The notes beneath the pieces are model-generated. The model worked only from the letters and a program-made list of their open reading frames with translations, did no database searches and had not been told where the DNA came from. A stretch of DNA of 22,405 nt, taken from assembly GCA_003567615.1 (NCBI GenBank), contig PWZC01000470.1, forward strand, positions 1 through 22,405. The letters run 5' to 3'. Within the stretch, counting starts at the first letter, position 1. Each line of letters starts with the position of its first letter. Below are positions 14,277-21,557 of this stretch, piece by piece. The position numbers were made by a program, and so were the translations under genes. This DNA comes from Gemmatimonadota bacterium. GTDB lineage: Bacteria > Gemmatimonadota > Gemmatimonadetes > Longimicrobiales > Gaopeijiaceae.

Positions 14277-17200
14277 TCAAACCACCGCCCCCGCCGCTTC
14301 CAGCGCTTCTTCAAGACGTACGCCCACGATTGAGCTGACTCCCGGTTCCTCCATGGTCACTCCGTAGATCCAATCCGCCGCCTCGATGGTCCGGGGATTG
14401 TGCGTGATGACGATGAACTGCGTCTGGGCCTTGAAGTCCTGGAGGAGGCGGATGAACCGGCCGATGTTGGACTCATCCAGTGGCGCGTCCACCTCGTCCA
14501 GCACGCAGAAGGGCGACGGCTTGACCAGATAGATCCCGAAGAGGAGGGAGAGGGCCGTGAGCGCCCGCTCTCCTCCGGACAGGAGGTCGATTCGCTGAGT
14601 CCGCTTTCCACGGGGCGAGGCATGGATCTCGATGACGGACTCGAGCGGATCCTGGGGATCTTCCAACCAGAGGTCGCACTCCCCACCCTGGAAGAGCCGG
14701 AGGAAGGTGCTGCGGAAGTTGTCGCGGATCGCTTCGAAGGTCTCCTGGAAGAGCCGCGTCGCCGTGGCGTTGATCTCGCGGATGGCGCTGCGGAGGTCAT
14801 TCCTGGCATCCACCAGATCGTCCCGCTGCTCCCTCAGGAAGTCGAGTCGCGCCGACTCCTCCTCGTGCTCCTCCACGGCGAGCATGTTCACGGGGCCCAT
14901 CTTTCCCAGGCGCTCCACAACCTCCGCCAACTCTTCGCGGAGGTCGGCGGTCTCGCCGTCCAGGACGTGGGCATCCCGGGTGAGCTGCTCCAGGGACCGC
15001 CCCCATTCCCCCTCCAGCCGATCCTGAACCCGCCCGATGCGTCCCTCCAACTCCCGGCTCTCCAACTCCAGGCGATGGCGGACATCTGCCGCCTGCCGCT
15101 CGCTGGACCGGGCTTCCCGGCTCCGGGCCTCAGCCGCCTCCACCTCCTCCTGGATGGCGCGCAGGACCTCCTCCTGCTGCCGGAGCTCCTCGGTCGCCTC
15201 GTCCCGGAGGGAGAAGAGCCTCTGGATCTCCACCTCACCCTGGGAGCGGGTTGCAGCGGCTTCGGCCACCCCCTTCTGAAGACCTTCCTCTTCGCCGTCC
15301 AGGGCCTTGAGCCGCCGCCGATTCCGCTCGGCCAGACGATTCAACTCCCCGAGGCGCTCACGAAGGCGCTCGACGTCTCCTTCCGCTCGGGCCTCCCTCA
15401 CGGTCAGCTCCGAAACCTGGGTTCGGATAGATTCCCACTCCTCCTGCCCCTCTTCCAGGCGTTGCCGAGCCTCGTCCCGACTTCGAGCGAGATCGCTCTC
15501 GCCTGCAGCCAGCTCCTTCAATTCCGCACGGGCGGTGGCGGCTCGCTCATCGGTTCGCTCCATGGCCGCCGCCGTAGCCTGGATCTGACGCTGGATCTCT
15601 TCCTGAGCCCTTTCCCGTCGTGCCCGATCCGCCGATTGCTCCCTGGCCTCCGCCTCGGCCTCCCGGAGTCGATCCTGGGAAGCCCGCGCTCCCCGGCGAG
15701 CCTCGTGGAGGGCCGCTTCGGCTTCCTGGACCAGGGAATGGACGGCCTCACGCCGTTCTCGGGTCCGGTCGGCTTCTTCCCGGGCCAGCGCCGCGTCCCG
15801 CCGGAGCTGCTCCAATTCGCCGCGGCGCTCCAGGAGACCCGTCGCCCCCAGTGGGTTTCCCACCCGCAGGAGTCCAGGGCGACTGCGCACCAGGCCCGCG
15901 GCAGTGACGGCCTCCTCGGCAGTGGGCAGGGTGAGGACGTCTCCGCTCTCTCCGCTGAAGTCCACACGGTCCAGGAGAGCCCGGACCCAGGGAGCCCCGG
16001 CCTCCTTCACGTCCAGTCGATCCAGCAGCGGCCCCTCTCCGGACTCGTCCGTCACGCGGTCCAGGGGGAGGATGACGAGCCCGCCCCCCTTGCGCCACTC
16101 CCGCTGGAACCATTCGACCAGACGGCGGGCTGCAGACTCATCCTCCACCACCACGCCCCGGCTGAGGACCCCGAGATAGGCCTCGACGGCAGCCATGACC
16201 TGCGGAGGCGCGGACAGATAGTCGGCCAGAACGCCGAGGACGCCAGGCGGAGGAGCGGCCAGAAGGGATTTCAGAACCGGATCCATACCCTCCCGGTCCC
16301 GCTCCATCCGTTCGAGGGCACGGAGACGAGTCTCCAGGGCTGCGGCCTGATCCTCGGCCTCCATTTCGACTCGACGGACCCCCTCCGCCTCCATCCGGAC
16401 ACGGTCCACCTCCCGACTGGCCACATCCACCGACTTCCGGGCCTCGTCGACGCCGGTTGAGAGTTGGGCGATGAGGTCCGTAAAGAGGTCGCCCTGCGCC
16501 GCCAGCTCCTCCAGAGCGAGCCTGGCCCGTTCGCGCTCCTCTTCCAGGTGATCCCGACGCAGCTCCAGGTCACGGGCCTGGTCACCGGCGGCATCGATGT
16601 CTCCACGGAGCTGCGCCGTTCGCCGGGCCAGCTCCCGCTCCCGCTGCTCCATGGACTCAAAAGCTCCTCGAGCCGAGGCGAGACGCGTCCTCACCTCCTG
16701 CGAAGCGGCCCGGCGGAGCCGGAGCTCGTCCCGGAGCGTGTCCAGGGCCTTGCTTCGCTCCACTTCGCCCGACCGGACCTCCTGGACCTCGGCTTCGGCG
16801 CGCTCCAGGGTGTGACTCGATTCCTGTCGCTCCACGGAAATCCGCTCCAGCCTCCGGCGGGCGTTCTCTTCCCGCTCCCGAGCCACGGCGACCTCCCGCT
16901 CCAGCCGGACAATGTCGGTCCGGAGGCCTTCCGTCCGCCCCGCCACGTCCGTCCGCGCCCGCTCCGCCTCCACCCGGGTCGCACGAAGCGATTCCAGGCG
17001 GGCCTCCCATTCGGCAACCCGGGCCTGGAGGAGTTCCGGGTCATCGGCGGATGTGAGGGCTCGACCGATCTCGGACCGGCGACCCTCGAGTGCCTCCAAC
17101 TCCCGGCCGATCAGGGTGACATCCAGATCCAATCGCCGCCTGCGGAGTTCGGTGTACCGCTGAGCTCGACCCTTCTGCCGAGCCAGGGAGCGGACCTTGC

Positions 17201-17798
17201 TCTCCACCTCGCCGATCAGATCTTCAAGTCGCTGCAGGTCGGCTTCGGCCCGTTCCAGTCGGCGGGACGCGGCGCGACGCCGGTCCTTGTACTTGCCGAT
17301 TCCCGCCGCCTCTTCGAAGAGACCCCGACGCTCTTCGGCCCGATCCGACAGAATCGCGTCGATCATGCGATTCTCGATGACCGCATAGGCGTTCGCCCCG
17401 AGTCCGGTGTCCCGGCAGAGCTCCTGGATGTCCTTCAGTCGGCAGCTCGAGCGGTTCAGCCGGTACTCCGAGCCACCGTCCCGGAAGACCGTCCGGGCGA
17501 TCTCCACCTCCTCGAAGGGAACCGGGAGCGCCCCACCGGCGTTGGACAACTCCATGGTGACGGAGCCGCGATGCACCGGTCGGCGGCCCACAGTCCCCTG
17601 GAAGATGGCTTCCTCCATCCGGGCCCCCCGGATGGCTGTGGGGCGCTGCTCCCCCAGGACCCAGCGGATGGCATCCGAAATGTTGGACTTGCCGCACCCA
17701 TTGGGGCCGACCACGGCTGTGATCCCTTCGTGGAAGGTGATCTCCGTCCGATCAGCGAAGGATTTGAAGCCTTGTAGGCGAAGCGCAGTGAGCTTCAT
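14277..17798 (-). CDS. smc: Chromosome segregation/condensin protein SMC
   Basis: A full-length 1173-residue SMC ATPase that compacts and separates sister chromosomes together with ScpA and ScpB. The N-terminal head has MKLTALRLQGFKSFADRTE and Walker A GPNGCGKSN (31-39). Two long Glu/Arg-rich coiled coils flank a Gly-containing hinge at about 505-660. The C-terminal head has the ABC signature LLSGGERALTALSLLF (1072-1087) and Walker B FCVLDEVDAPLD (about 1097-1108). The start overlaps the upstream stop by four bases (ATGA). scpA and scpB are not in the window. The antisense strand has long open frames that are composition artefacts of the Glu/Arg-rich coils. Confidence 0.98.
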   Translation of the reverse strand: MKLTALRLQGFKSFADRTEITFHEGITAVVGPNGCGKSNISDAIRWVLGEQRPTAIRGARMEEAIFQGTVGRRPVHRGSVTMELSNAGGALPVPFEEVEIARTVFRDGGSEYRLNRSSCRLKDIQELCRDTGLGANAYAVIENRMIDAILSDRAEERRGLFEEAAGIGKYKDRRRAASRRLERAEADLQRLEDLIGEVESKVRSLARQKGRAQRYTELRRRRLDLDVTLIGRELEALEGRRSEIGRALTSADDPELLQARVAEWEARLESLRATRVEAERARTDVAGRTEGLRTDIVRLEREVAVAREREENARRRLERISVERQESSHTLERAEAEVQEVRSGEVERSKALDTLRDELRLRRAASQEVRTRLASARGAFESMEQRERELARRTAQLRGDIDAAGDQARDLELRRDHLEEERERARLALEELAAQGDLFTDLIAQLSTGVDEARKSVDVASREVDRVRMEAEGVRRVEMEAEDQAAALETRLRALERMERDREGMDPVLKSLLAAPPPGVLGVLADYLSAPPQVMAAVEAYLGVLSRGVVVEDESAARRLVEWFQREWRKGGGLVILPLDRVTDESGEGPLLDRLDVKEAGAPWVRALLDRVDFSGESGDVLTLPTAEEAVTAAGLVRSRPGLLRVGNPLGATGLLERRGELEQLRRDAALAREEADRTRERREAVHSLVQEAEAALHEARRGARASQDRLREAEAEAREQSADRARRERAQEEIQRQIQATAAAMERTDERAATARAELKELAAGESDLARSRDEARQRLEEGQEEWESIRTQVSELTVREARAEGDVERLRERLGELNRLAERNRRRLKALDGEEEGLQKGVAEAAATRSQGEVEIQRLFSLRDEATEELRQQEEVLRAIQEEVEAAEARSREARSSERQAADVRHRLELESRELEGRIGRVQDRLEGEWGRSLEQLTRDAHVLDGETADLREELAEVVERLGKMGPVNMLAVEEHEEESARLDFLREQRDDLVDARNDLRSAIREINATATRLFQETFEAIRDNFRSTFLRLFQGGECDLWLEDPQDPLESVIEIHASPRGKRTQRIDLLSGGERALTALSLLFGIYLVKPSPFCVLDEVDAPLDESNIGRFIRLLQDFKAQTQFIVITHNPRTIEAADWIYGVTMEEPGVSSIVGVRLEEALEAAGAVV

Positions 17799-18793
17799 GG
17801 GCTCCGGAGGAGGTCATCCGGGCCCAGGACGGCGGCTTCCACCACGGGGGTGATCCCGGGGATCTCCAGGATACCGAGAAGGGCTCCCACCACGATGCCC
17901 AGGGCGACCAGGATCAGGATGACGAGGAACCAGAAGAGGGTCCGTGATCCGGGCGTGCCGGTGGCCGTACCGGACGAGGCGGGACGGGACTCGTCCGGTC
18001 GTGCCGCCGGTACCGACTGCCCTCCCTCGGAAGGCACCGCGGCGGGGGCCGACGCCCCCACGGGAGGGGCAGGGTCCTCGGCGGGTCGGGGGGCGGGGTC
18101 GACGACAGCGGGAGATTCAGGATCCCGGGAGACACCGGGGCCGGCCGGACCGGCCACCCCTTCCGGATCCACGGGCGGGACGGCCCCGGGAGCCGCCTCC
18201 GTGGAGGGGCCGTCAACCCTCGCTCGCTCCGGATGGAGAACGAATCCACCCTGGCCCTGGTCGACCCCGGCGGAGAGGGCGCTCTTCAACCGGATGGTCC
18301 GGTCCGCCTCACCCGCCAACCCATCCGTTCCCGGGGCTCCCGCAGGGAGGTAGAGCAGCACCAGGAGTCCTGAATCACGACACTGGGAAAGTACGGCTCC
18401 CCATCTCGGATGACGGAGTACCGAAGGGGGATCGGCCACCACCGTTCCTGCCGACGCGAAGAGGAAGCCGCCTTCCTGCTCCCGGGAAATCCGCTCCGGC
18501 GACACTCCGAAGAGGACAGCATCGGTCACCCCTTCCCCGTTGGATCCCCCCACCATGTCGTGGAGAGTCGGGTCAGCCACGTCGGCGTCCATCAGAAGCA
18601 CCCGCCGCCCCAGCTCTCCCAGACCACGGGCGAGTCCGGTAGCGGCGCGCGGCGCCCACCCATTTTCCCGAGTGGCGGGGTCGGCCAGGACCACAACGAC
18701 CTGGACCCGGGGATCCGTCAGTTCGTGGAGGGGATCCGGGAGAACCGGAGAGTCCGGATCGAACGAGAGGACGAGAGCAGATTCGGAGGCCAT
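17795..18793 (-). CDS. Membrane-anchored ParA/MinD-like protein lacking a P-loop
   Basis: A 332-residue protein from ATG 18793. Residues about 30-175 look like a ParA/MinD/CpsD-type fold: a VQVVVVLAD strand, then LARGLGELGRRVLLMDADVADPTLHDMVG, where DAD matches the switch/Walker A' of these ATPases, then GVTDAVLFG. The deviant Walker A (KGGxGKT/S) expected after the first strand is replaced by ADPATRENGW, so nucleotide hydrolysis is unlikely. Residues about 195-283 are a Pro/Ala/Glu-rich linker, and a single membrane helix covers about 286-309 with a short tail. Its TGA overlaps the smc ATG, suggesting translational coupling and perhaps a link to chromosome organisation. The family assignment is by eye and moderate. 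Confidence 0.75.
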   Translation of the reverse strand: MASESALVLSFDPDSPVLPDPLHELTDPRVQVVVVLADPATRENGWAPRAATGLARGLGELGRRVLLMDADVADPTLHDMVGGSNGEGVTDAVLFGVSPERISREQEGGFLFASAGTVVADPPSVLRHPRWGAVLSQCRDSGLLVLLYLPAGAPGTDGLAGEADRTIRLKSALSAGVDQGQGGFVLHPERARVDGPSTEAAPGAVPPVDPEGVAGPAGPGVSRDPESPAVVDPAPRPAEDPAPPVGASAPAAVPSEGGQSVPAARPDESRPASSGTATGTPGSRTLFWFLVILILVALGIVVGALLGILEIPGITPVVEAAVLGPDDLLRSP

Positions 18794-18820
18794 GGGATCA
18801 CCGGAAAGGGGGGTTCCCTG

Positions 18821-18842
18821 AAACCCCGGTAGCACCCCGGGG
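18821..18842 (-). terminator. Weak terminator-like hairpin after rsfS
   Basis: On the minus strand CCCCGG (18842-18837) and CCGGGG (18829-18824) form a 6-bp GC stem with a 7-base loop, followed by only three T. It lies in the 116-bp gap between rsfS and the ParA-like gene, consistent with a transcription boundary, but the T-run is short. Confidence 0.3.
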
Positions 18843-18909
18843 CCCTGGTTTTGGCGAAGGTAACTCCAGCGTCGACCGCGGGGCAATCAGAACGAGCGTC
18901 CCGCCGAAA

Positions 18910-19218
18910 TCAGGCGTCGAACGTGTGCGTCGGCGCATCTCCCCAGAGGCTCTCGAGTTGATAGAACTCCCGAGCCGTGGTGTGGAAGACATGAACCACC
19001 ACGTCGAAGTAGTCGATGAGGACCCAGCGTCCTTCCTCGAGCCCTTCCACATGACTCGGTCGGACCCCCACCTTCTTCAGTTCATCGATGATGTGCTCAG
19101 CGATGGCCTGAACCTGGGTGTCCGACCGCCCGGTGGCCAGCAGGAAGAATTCCGTAGCGGATGAGATCTTCCGGAGATCCATGGCCAGGACCTCCTCCGC
19201 CTTTCGCTCCAGGGCCAA
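18910..19218 (-). CDS. rsfS: Ribosomal silencing factor RsfS
   Basis: A 102-residue protein of the Iojap/RsfS family, which binds uL14 and blocks subunit joining when nutrients are low. The family core is intact: ATEFFLLATGRSDTQVQAIA, then VEGLEEGRWVLIDYFDVVVHVF and the closing FYQLESLW. The start is uncertain: TTG 19218 is the only usual start codon between the rplI stop (19284) and the core, and it gives a short N-terminus. The frame is open further upstream and continues with a family-like helix (HLARAAELAL), but without ATG, GTG or TTG. It follows rplI by 65 bp. A nadD gene, its usual neighbour, is absent here. Confidence 0.92.
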   Translation of the reverse strand: MALERKAEEVLAMDLRKISSATEFFLLATGRSDTQVQAIAEHIIDELKKVGVRPSHVEGLEEGRWVLIDYFDVVVHVFHTTAREFYQLESLWGDAPTHTFDA

Positions 19219-19283
19219 CTCCGCCGCCCGAGCCAGGTGTGTCGGGGAGCCGTCCCAGGCGGGGACGGCGGAGCTGTCCGGGA

Positions 19284-19739
19284 TCAGCCTTCCTCCCGGG
19301 TGATCCGGACCTCGACCTCCACCTCGACCTCCGAGTGGAGTCGGATGGGAATCTGGTAGACCCCGACCTCCTTGAGAGGCTCGTCGAGAACGACCTGGCG
19401 GCGCTCGACCTCGAAGTCGAGATCGAGTTCATTCAGCCGTTCCGCCACATCCTGGGCCGCGATGCTCCCGAACAGACGCCCTTCCTCCGACGCCAACGCC
19501 TCAAAGACGAGAGAGACTTCGTCGATCTGGGAAGCGCGGCGTCGAGCCTCCAACATATCCCGCTTGGATCGCTCCTCGGTCTGGCGCTTCTCCTCCTCGA
19601 TCCGGCGAAGATTGCCGGCCGAAGCCTCGTAGGCGAGACCCTGGGGCAGAAGGAAGTTCCGGGCGTACCCGGGCTTGACGGTGACCACATCTCCGGGCTG
19701 GCCCAGGTTCTCCACGGTTTCCTTCAAAATCAACTTCAT
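19284..19739 (-). CDS. rplI: Large ribosomal subunit protein bL9
   Basis: A 151-residue protein that binds 23S rRNA near the L1 stalk. The N-terminal domain has MKLILKETVENLGQPGDVV and the signature GYARNFLLPQGLA. A long connecting helix (about 45-75) leads to the C-terminal domain, ending in a Glu/Val-rich strand pair. AAGGAG lies 8 bases before ATG 19739; the frame above does not look coding. It follows the DUF2232 gene by 19 bp, within the ribosomal protein transcription unit that begins with the bS6-bS18 fusion. Confidence 0.97.
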   Translation of the reverse strand: MKLILKETVENLGQPGDVVTVKPGYARNFLLPQGLAYEASAGNLRRIEEEKRQTEERSKRDMLEARRRASQIDEVSLVFEALASEEGRLFGSIAAQDVAERLNELDLDFEVERRQVVLDEPLKEVGVYQIPIRLHSEVEVEVEVRITREEG

Positions 19740-19758
19740 TGTCGCGCTCCTTGAAAAT

Positions 19759-20712
19759 CTATCCGGACCCGGCTGACTCGTCCGCTGCCCCGCGGGCTCG
19801 CAGATCGAACCACGAGTCGCCCACACCGATGACCATTGCCCCGAGCGCCAGGACCGGCGGAACCAGCACCGCAGTCACTGCCAGCAGAAGCACAGCCGGT
19901 AACGAAAATCCGCCCGAGAGAGCCAGCACCACCGCGGCCCCCCGAAAGGCGTACAGTCCACCCATGAACACCACCAGATTCGATCCGAATCTGCCCCACC
20001 CGTCGTCCCAACCGAAGGCGAGGATCAACCCCAGCCCCACAATGAGAAGCCAAATCAGGGGATCTGGGAAACGAAACCCGGCCAGCGGCCCGAGTCCCGC
20101 GTCCGATCCGACCGAGGCACGAACATAGAGCCACCAAGCCGTCCCCAGAGCCGCCAGCGTAGCCAATCCCAAGAGCGCAGGGAAGACCTGAGCCTGGATT
20201 TCCGCCGTCCGCCCCAGCGCTTCCGCAAGCGGGCCCACAAACTCCCCATCCCCATCGCTGGAGAAGCTGCTGAGCAGTGATCCCGCCGCCTCCGCGCCAC
20301 TCTCGAGGCGAGCATTGACCAGGGCCTGGATCCGGCTCGCGCCACCGAAGCCCACCAGGATCAGCACCGCCGAGGCGAATGCACCGGTCAGGGCAAGGAG
20401 GCCGCGCTCCAACATGGACCGTTCAGGCCATCCCCAAGTCAGAGCCAGAAACCAGCCCCCGGCCAGGATCGCCCACCCCCGCTCCGCAAACCAGAGACCC
20501 TCGGCGGAAGGCCCTGGGAGTGGGAAGAGGAGGATGAGCAGGGCCACGCCCAGGATCAGGCTCCGAAGCCTTCCGCCCGGGACCACCAACGCCAGGAGGA
20601 TGAACGGGACGCCGACCAGAATCAGCGGGTGCCCGATCCCCAGGGTGAGAACCACCAGGAAGAGCCCCAGGGGACGGAGCCATCGCCGCTCCGGGCCCCT
20701 CACCTCCTCCAT
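19759..20712 (-). CDS. DUF2232 (YybS-like) multipass membrane protein
   Basis: About 317 residues from ATG 20712, with AGGGTG 5 bases upstream; a GTG at 20718 is an alternative. There are roughly eight hydrophobic helices, paired at the N-terminus (PLGLFLVVLTLGIGHP, ILVGVPFILLALVV) and clustered again at the C-terminus, with a soluble stretch at about 125-165. The arrangement and the position between rpsR and rplI match the DUF2232/YybS family, whose function is unknown. It lies 9 bp after the fusion gene stop, so it is co-transcribed with ribosomal proteins. The family call relies on topology and context more than on a sequence motif. Confidence 0.75.
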   Translation of the reverse strand: MEEVRGPERRWLRPLGLFLVVLTLGIGHPLILVGVPFILLALVVPGGRLRSLILGVALLILLFPLPGPSAEGLWFAERGWAILAGGWFLALTWGWPERSMLERGLLALTGAFASAVLILVGFGGASRIQALVNARLESGAEAAGSLLSSFSSDGDGEFVGPLAEALGRTAEIQAQVFPALLGLATLAALGTAWWLYVRASVGSDAGLGPLAGFRFPDPLIWLLIVGLGLILAFGWDDGWGRFGSNLVVFMGGLYAFRGAAVVLALSGGFSLPAVLLLAVTAVLVPPVLALGAMVIGVGDSWFDLRARGAADESAGSG

Positions 20713-20721
20713 CTGCACACC

Positions 20722-21363
20722 CTACCGTTCGTGATCCTGCACGTAGGGAAGGAGGGCCAGGAATCGGGCCCGCTTCACCGCCGTTCCCAGACCGCGCTGG
20801 AACCGCGCGGTGACCTTCGTGGTGCGCTTCGGGAGAATCTTCCCCTGCTCCGTCACAAAACGGGAGAGTGTGGCCACATCCTTGTAGTTGAGCAGCTCGA
20901 TCCGGGGCCCCTCCACCCGACGACGCCGGCCTCGGCCTCCGGAAAACTCCGGTGGCGAGGTCCCGTCGTCCTCGAAGTCGTCATCGTCGTCTTCGTCGTC
21001 ATCATCGTCGTCGTCGTCGTCCTCGGAGGACGACTCGGGCTCCTCGGCGAAGATGGACATCCCGGTGGTGGGCTCACCCTCGTTGATCACCACCAGGTGC
21101 CGCATCAACTCCTCATCGAGCTTGAGGATGCGCTCGAACTCCGGCAGGACCGAAGGCTCGGTGGCCAAGTGGGCCACCACGTAGTATCCCTGGTTCTGGT
21201 CGTCGATCTCATAGGCCAGGGTTCTGACTCCCCACTGATCCACCTCGACGACCTCCGACCCCTCCGGTCCGGTGAGCAGGCCGTGGAAGCGTTCGAGTTT
21301 GGCGTTGACCGCCTCTTCATCGAGCGCCGGGTGGAAGATGTATACGACTTCGTAATTTCTCAT
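20722..21363 (-). CDS. rpsF-rpsR: Fused small-subunit ribosomal proteins bS6 and bS18
   Basis: One uninterrupted 213-residue frame from ATG 21363. Residues 1-104 are a complete bS6 domain (MRNYEVVYIFHPALDEEAV, then WGVRTLAYEI and GYYVVAHLA). Residues about 107-133 are an Asp/Glu-rich linker. Residues about 144-213 are a complete bS18 (IELLNYKDVATLSRFVTEQG, ILPKRTTKV, RFQRGLG, VKRARFLALLPY). The two proteins normally pair on the platform of the 30S subunit, and their genes are separate neighbours. There is no stop, ATG or TTG between the linker and bS18; a GTG at codon 150 is the only possible internal start and would cut off the basic N-terminus. The bS18 part has no cysteines, so it is the zinc-free form. 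Confidence 0.93.
   Translation of the reverse strand: MRNYEVVYIFHPALDEEAVNAKLERFHGLLTGPEGSEVVEVDQWGVRTLAYEIDDQNQGYYVVAHLATEPSVLPEFERILKLDEELMRHLVVINEGEPTTGMSIFAEEPESSSEDDDDDDDDDEDDDDDFEDDGTSPPEFSGGRGRRRRVEGPRIELLNYKDVATLSRFVTEQGKILPKRTTKVTARFQRGLGTAVKRARFLALLPYVQDHER
20965..21024 (-). repeat. GAY-rich trinucleotide repeat encoding the acidic linker
   Basis: The coding strand has about 20 successive codons that are almost all GAC or GAT, with a few GAA/GAG and one TTC. They encode residues 114-133, DDDDDDDDD-E-DDDDD-F-EDD in outline. Such a repeat can change length by slippage in steps of three without breaking the fusion frame. Confidence 0.9.
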
Positions 21364-21428
21364 GTGACTGTCGAATCCCGTGGTCCGCTGAATTGAACGG
21401 GCCCCGCCGCAGGGCGGAGCGGGTGAAG
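21364..21428 (-). promoter_or_regulatory. Structured 5' leader of the rpsF-rpsR unit, possible autoregulatory site
   Basis: The predicted transcript leader is about 65 nt. It contains an 8-bp hairpin at 21420-21401 (CUGC loop) and a second possible stem, CCCGU (21401-21397) with ACGGG (21381-21377). bS6:bS18 leaders in many bacteria fold into an mRNA structure recognised by the protein pair. I cannot confirm a match to that motif by eye. No strong Shine-Dalgarno precedes the ATG. Confidence 0.35.
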
Positions 21429-21434
21429 CTGTGA

Positions 21435-21463
21435 AAGATAGAAGCGCAGACCCGACACTTCAA
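21435..21463 (-). promoter_or_regulatory. Promoter of the ribosomal protein unit
   Basis: On the minus strand TTGAAG (21463-21458) and TATCTT (21440-21435) are separated by exactly 17 bases, in the 194-bp gap between ychF and the fusion gene. Transcription would start near 21428. Confidence 0.55.
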
Positions 21464-21557
21464 CCGTTGGGAGAGCGGGACACCCCTCCTCCCATGCTCC
21501 CCCACGGAAGTTGTGAGTTCTCTTCGGGGCTGGTTTCCGTCCTCGTCGAGGGTGTTT

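Noticed and set aside
12209..14338. A 709-codon open frame on the plus strand across aroF and the metallo-hydrolase
   Set aside because: It is antisense to two genes with clear family motifs and has a Pro/Arg/Gly-rich, unrecognisable translation; long shadow frames are usual in GC-rich DNA.
14400..17777. Long plus-strand open frames antisense to smc
   Set aside because: They mirror the Glu/Arg-rich coiled-coil codons of smc and show no domain or ribosome binding site.
20965..21024. Frameshift artefact joining rpsF and rpsR
   Set aside because: Both domains are in the same frame across a triplet repeat, and no start codon or intergenic signal for a separate rpsR is seen; an error would have to remove a stop and all start signals. 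Still worth checking in reads.
21481..21557. Terminator after ychF (ACGGAA and TTCCGT inverted repeat)
   Set aside because: Arms are only six bases, the loop is about 25 bases, and no T-tract follows.
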